Origin: Bacteriovoracaceae bacterium
GTDB lineage: Bacteria > Bdellovibrionota > Bacteriovoracia > Bacteriovoracales > Bacteriovoracaceae
Direction of reading: 5' to 3'
Assembly: GCA_947441615.1 (NCBI GenBank)
Contig: CANEUH010000001.1
Location: 124,001 to 188,000, forward strand
DNA: 64,000 nt
Each line of letters begins with the position of its first letter. Positions within the stretch are counted from its first letter, which is position 1. Positions 63,471 to 64,000 of the stretch are shown here, piece after piece. Both the position numbers and the translations under genes were made by a program. The notes under the pieces are model-generated. The model was given only the letters and a program-made list of their open reading frames with translations, was not told the DNA's origin and ran no database searches.

Positions 63471-63950
63471 CTAATGCTTAATTTCAATTTTTTTCGCAGT
63501 CTGCTTAGTTTCGGGAAGTTTATTGAGTGTGACCTCAAGGACACCATTCTTATAGGTTGCACTCACTTTATCTTCGTCTACCTCAGCATGAAGTGGGATA
63601 GAGCGGTAGAAGCAACCATAGCTAAACTCAGATCGATAATAACCTGTATCCTCTTTTTTTCTTTCGCTTGTTTTTTCGCCTTCAATAACGAGATTTTTTT
63701 CTTTTAATGTGACACTAATGTCTTTCTCATTCATACCCGCAATCTCAGCTGAGACTAAAATATTTTTATCTGTTTCTCTGATTTCTACTCGGGGAGAAAA
63801 TCCTTCAACCCCTCTCATTAAATCCGGCGAGTACAATTCTCTTCGAAAACGGTCAAACATCTCCTCCATCTCTGCAAGTGGCGCAAAGGCTCTTTCTGCC
63901 CATCTCGAGCTTGAGGACGTTGGTAAAAATTCTCTATTCCAAAATGCCAT
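63471..63950 (-). CDS. Small heat-shock protein (Hsp20/alpha-crystallin)
   Basis: The 159-residue protein has the alpha-crystallin domain (about 50-150) with VEIRETDKNILVSAEIAGM, the GEKTSERKKEDTGYYRSEFSYG loop in parts, and the conserved YKNGVLEV motif. A short C-terminal tail with a basic end (KKIEIKH) follows; the IxI motif is IEI. Such chaperones hold unfolded proteins. GGAGG precedes the ATG by six bases. The upstream control region lies mostly outside the window. Confidence 0.92.
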   Translation of the reverse strand: MAFWNREFLPTSSSSRWAERAFAPLAEMEEMFDRFRRELYSPDLMRGVEGFSPRVEIRETDKNILVSAEIAGMNEKDISVTLKEKNLVIEGEKTSERKKEDTGYYRSEFSYGCFYRSIPLHAEVDEDKVSATYKNGVLEVTLNKLPETKQTAKKIEIKH

Positions 63951-64000
63951 AAAAACCTCCTCGTACTTACAATCTTGTTAGTAGGTCGTAGGAAGATGTA

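Noticed and set aside
1-64000. CRISPR arrays, rRNA, transposases, riboswitches
   Set aside because: No regularly spaced repeats, no rRNA sequence, no DDE/IS-like gene and no recognised riboswitch core were seen in reading the window.

Overview
The window reads as a low-GC chromosomal segment of a Gram-negative bacterium. The evidence is an apolipoprotein N-acyltransferase, KDO-pathway arabinose-5-phosphate isomerase, many lipobox proteins and BamE/BamC-like lipoproteins. The many secreted hydrolases, HEAT, TPR and coiled-coil proteins, orphan response regulators and degenerate HD-GYP protein fit Bdellovibrionota (Bacteriovorax/Peredibacter-like predators). That placement is inference from style and not from a marker gene.

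Region 1 (1-10.6 kb): C-terminal end of an unknown gene, HEAT-repeat secreted protein, BamC-like lipoprotein, kdsD, lnt, a subtilase, a DksA/TraR-type regulator, a flavin reductase, a trypsin-like lipoprotein that has lost its catalytic His, and the operon dinB-ruvX-mltG. Region 2 (10.6-17.1 kb): rho-DUF1385-prfA-prmC-murA-HIT, a tight housekeeping operon; prmC appears to begin at a non-canonical AUA codon overlapping the prfA stop. Region 3 (17-24.7 kb): small secreted/membrane proteins, TPR and FecR proteins, an orphan OmpR-type regulator, then guaB-guaA. Region 4 (25-27 kb): methionine-salvage genes mtnB-mtnD-mtnC. Region 5 (27-34.5 kb): dnaE followed by a secreted protein, a FlgT/CsgG-like lipoprotein and a REC/HD-GYP protein lacking key residues. 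Region 6 (34.5-42.3 kb): queC, phosphoglucomutase, ferredoxin, a Na+/H+ antiporter, ilvE, and a MotA/ExbB-like channel paired with a membrane-anchored vWA protein.

Region 7 (42.3-46.6 kb): a decayed small gene, a 724-residue secreted coiled-coil protein, then a 1.5-kb islet carrying a lipoprotein, a tiny secreted protein and a HigBA toxin-antitoxin pair. The islet is bounded by tRNA-Val on one side and by a 15-bp copy of the tRNA 3' end on the other. Region 8 (46.7-56.7 kb): a heterodimeric ABC exporter, a DsbA-like lipoprotein, a long cytoplasmic coiled-coil protein, a pyruvate kinase with a C-terminal ferredoxin domain, queG and an alpha/beta hydrolase.

Region 9 (56.8-63.4 kb): tRNA-Phe followed by a 6.5-kb accessory island closed by a 20-bp direct repeat of the tRNA-Phe 3' end and terminator. 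It holds a degenerate valyl-tRNA synthetase copy, gene debris, a beta-helix (pectate-lyase-like) secreted protein, a decayed Cys-rich secreted gene, a HAMP-like membrane protein and a second small valS fragment at the right border. Outside the island the chromosome resumes with an hsp20 gene. No CRISPR array, rRNA, intact integrase or transposase was seen. The most unusual points are the kinase-ferredoxin fusion, the AUA start of prmC, the two tRNA-bounded islands, and the channel/vWA pair.
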